In this document: one piece after another, positions 7,477 through 7,675 of the stretch
Numbering within the stretch: position 1 is the stretch's first letter
How the letters are laid out: each line of letters starts with the position of its first letter
From: Deltaproteobacteria bacterium
Lineage (GTDB): Bacteria; Myxococcota; XYA12-FULL-58-9; JAUUZB01
Assembly (NCBI GenBank): GCA_030590185.1
Contig: JAUUZB010000145.1
Coordinates: 1-7,675 of the forward strand
Length of the DNA: 7,675 nt
Direction of reading: 5' to 3'
The notes under the pieces: generated by a model
What the model was told of the DNA's origin: nothing
Databases searched by the model: none
The model's input: only the letters and a program-made list of their open reading frames with translations
Translations under genes and position numbers: made by a program

Positions 7477-7508
7477 GGTGGGTCGGCCGGGAACGGCCAG
7501 GTCGGTGC

Positions 7509-7675
7509 TCAACCGTCGCTCGGTTTGCCCTTGCCCCGCCGTCCCCGTCGCCGTCGGCGGCGCTTCTTGGGCTTGCCCTTGGGCTCGGCCCTTGCTTGCT
7601 CGCTGCCCTCGGGCGCGGACGCGGACGCCGACCCGGACTCGGACGCGGACGCGGACCCGGACCCGGACCCGGACC
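7509..7675 (-). CDS. C-terminal tail of an unidentified gene upstream of metG (5'-truncated)
   Basis: Reading the minus strand into TGA at 7511-7509 gives 54 residues: about ten Ser-Gly/Ser-Ala/Ser-Glu dipeptides, a short linker, then a basic stretch KPKKRRRRRRGRRGKGK and PSDG at the end. All three minus-strand frames are open here, but this one has the highest G/C at third codon positions and yields a plausible disordered basic tail, like those on nucleic-acid-associated proteins. It ends 68 bp before metG, in the same direction, so it is probably the preceding gene of the same transcription unit. The domain that would identify it lies beyond the window. From recalled gene order in Myxococcota, a PSP1/RicT-like protein is one candidate, but nothing in these residues proves it. 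Confidence 0.55.
   Translation of the reverse strand, partial: SGSGSGSASASESGSASASAPEGSEQARAEPKGKPKKRRRRRRGRRGKGKPSDG
7615..7675. repeat. Imperfect hexanucleotide tandem repeat, continuing past the window edge
   Basis: Ten consecutive 6-bp units run from 7615 to 7674 on the plus strand, mostly [G/C/T]CGGAC (one GCCGAC), with a further unit cut by the edge. On the minus strand each unit encodes a Ser codon plus a Gly, Ala or Glu codon in the tail of the gene upstream of metG. Gain or loss of units would keep the reading frame. Confidence 0.85.

Noticed and set aside
7441..7512. A 24-residue N-terminal extension of MetG from a TTG at 7512
   Set aside because: The ATG at 7440 gives the normal distance to the HLGH motif; the extension is low-complexity and overlaps the stop region of the upstream gene. 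The frame is open further upstream only because the DNA is GC-rich and repetitive.
7615..7675. Hexamer array as a CRISPR or origin-type iteron array
   Set aside because: The units are 6 bp without spacers, fit a coding dipeptide repeat, and show no AT-rich region or initiator gene nearby.

Overview
The window is a dense, GC-rich stretch with very short intergenic gaps (31, 14 and 68 bp) and strong G/C preference at third codon positions. The combination of a DUF3604 protein, a secreted lipoprotein with 'Myxococcus-type' cysteine-rich DUF4215 repeats, and a metG-HEAT gene pair points to a member of the Myxococcota or a related deltaproteobacterial lineage. This taxonomic placement is inference from gene content; no rRNA or other marker is present.

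Left half, plus strand: the window opens inside a DUF3604-family gene (2-1456, 5' end missing). After 31 bp comes a 1057-residue predicted surface lipoprotein (1488-4661), built from a lipobox signal peptide, seven DUF4215-like cysteine-rich repeats, EGF-like modules, a right-handed beta-helix with Pmp-type GGAI/FxxN repeats, a beta-rich inserted segment and a C-terminal 'choice-of-anchor Q'-like end. A well-spaced sigma70-like promoter lies across the end of the DUF3604 gene and places the predicted transcription start on the GTG start codon, so the lipoprotein mRNA may be leaderless and separately controlled.

Right half, minus strand (transcribed right to left): the 3' end of an unidentified gene with a Ser/Gly/Ala dipeptide-repeat and Arg/Lys-rich tail (7509-7675), then metG encoding methionyl-tRNA synthetase (5386-7440), then a HEAT-repeat protein (4676-5389) whose ATG overlaps the metG stop as ATGA. 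These look like one co-directional housekeeping transcription unit. It converges on the lipoprotein gene, with only 14 bp between the two stop codons and a small hairpin across the junction.

I see no tRNA, rRNA, CRISPR array, insertion sequence, integrase or phage gene. Nothing here clearly amounts to a new multi-gene system. The points most worth following up are the mosaic lipoprotein, the probable leaderless transcription start in front of it, and the repeat-encoded basic tail at the right edge.
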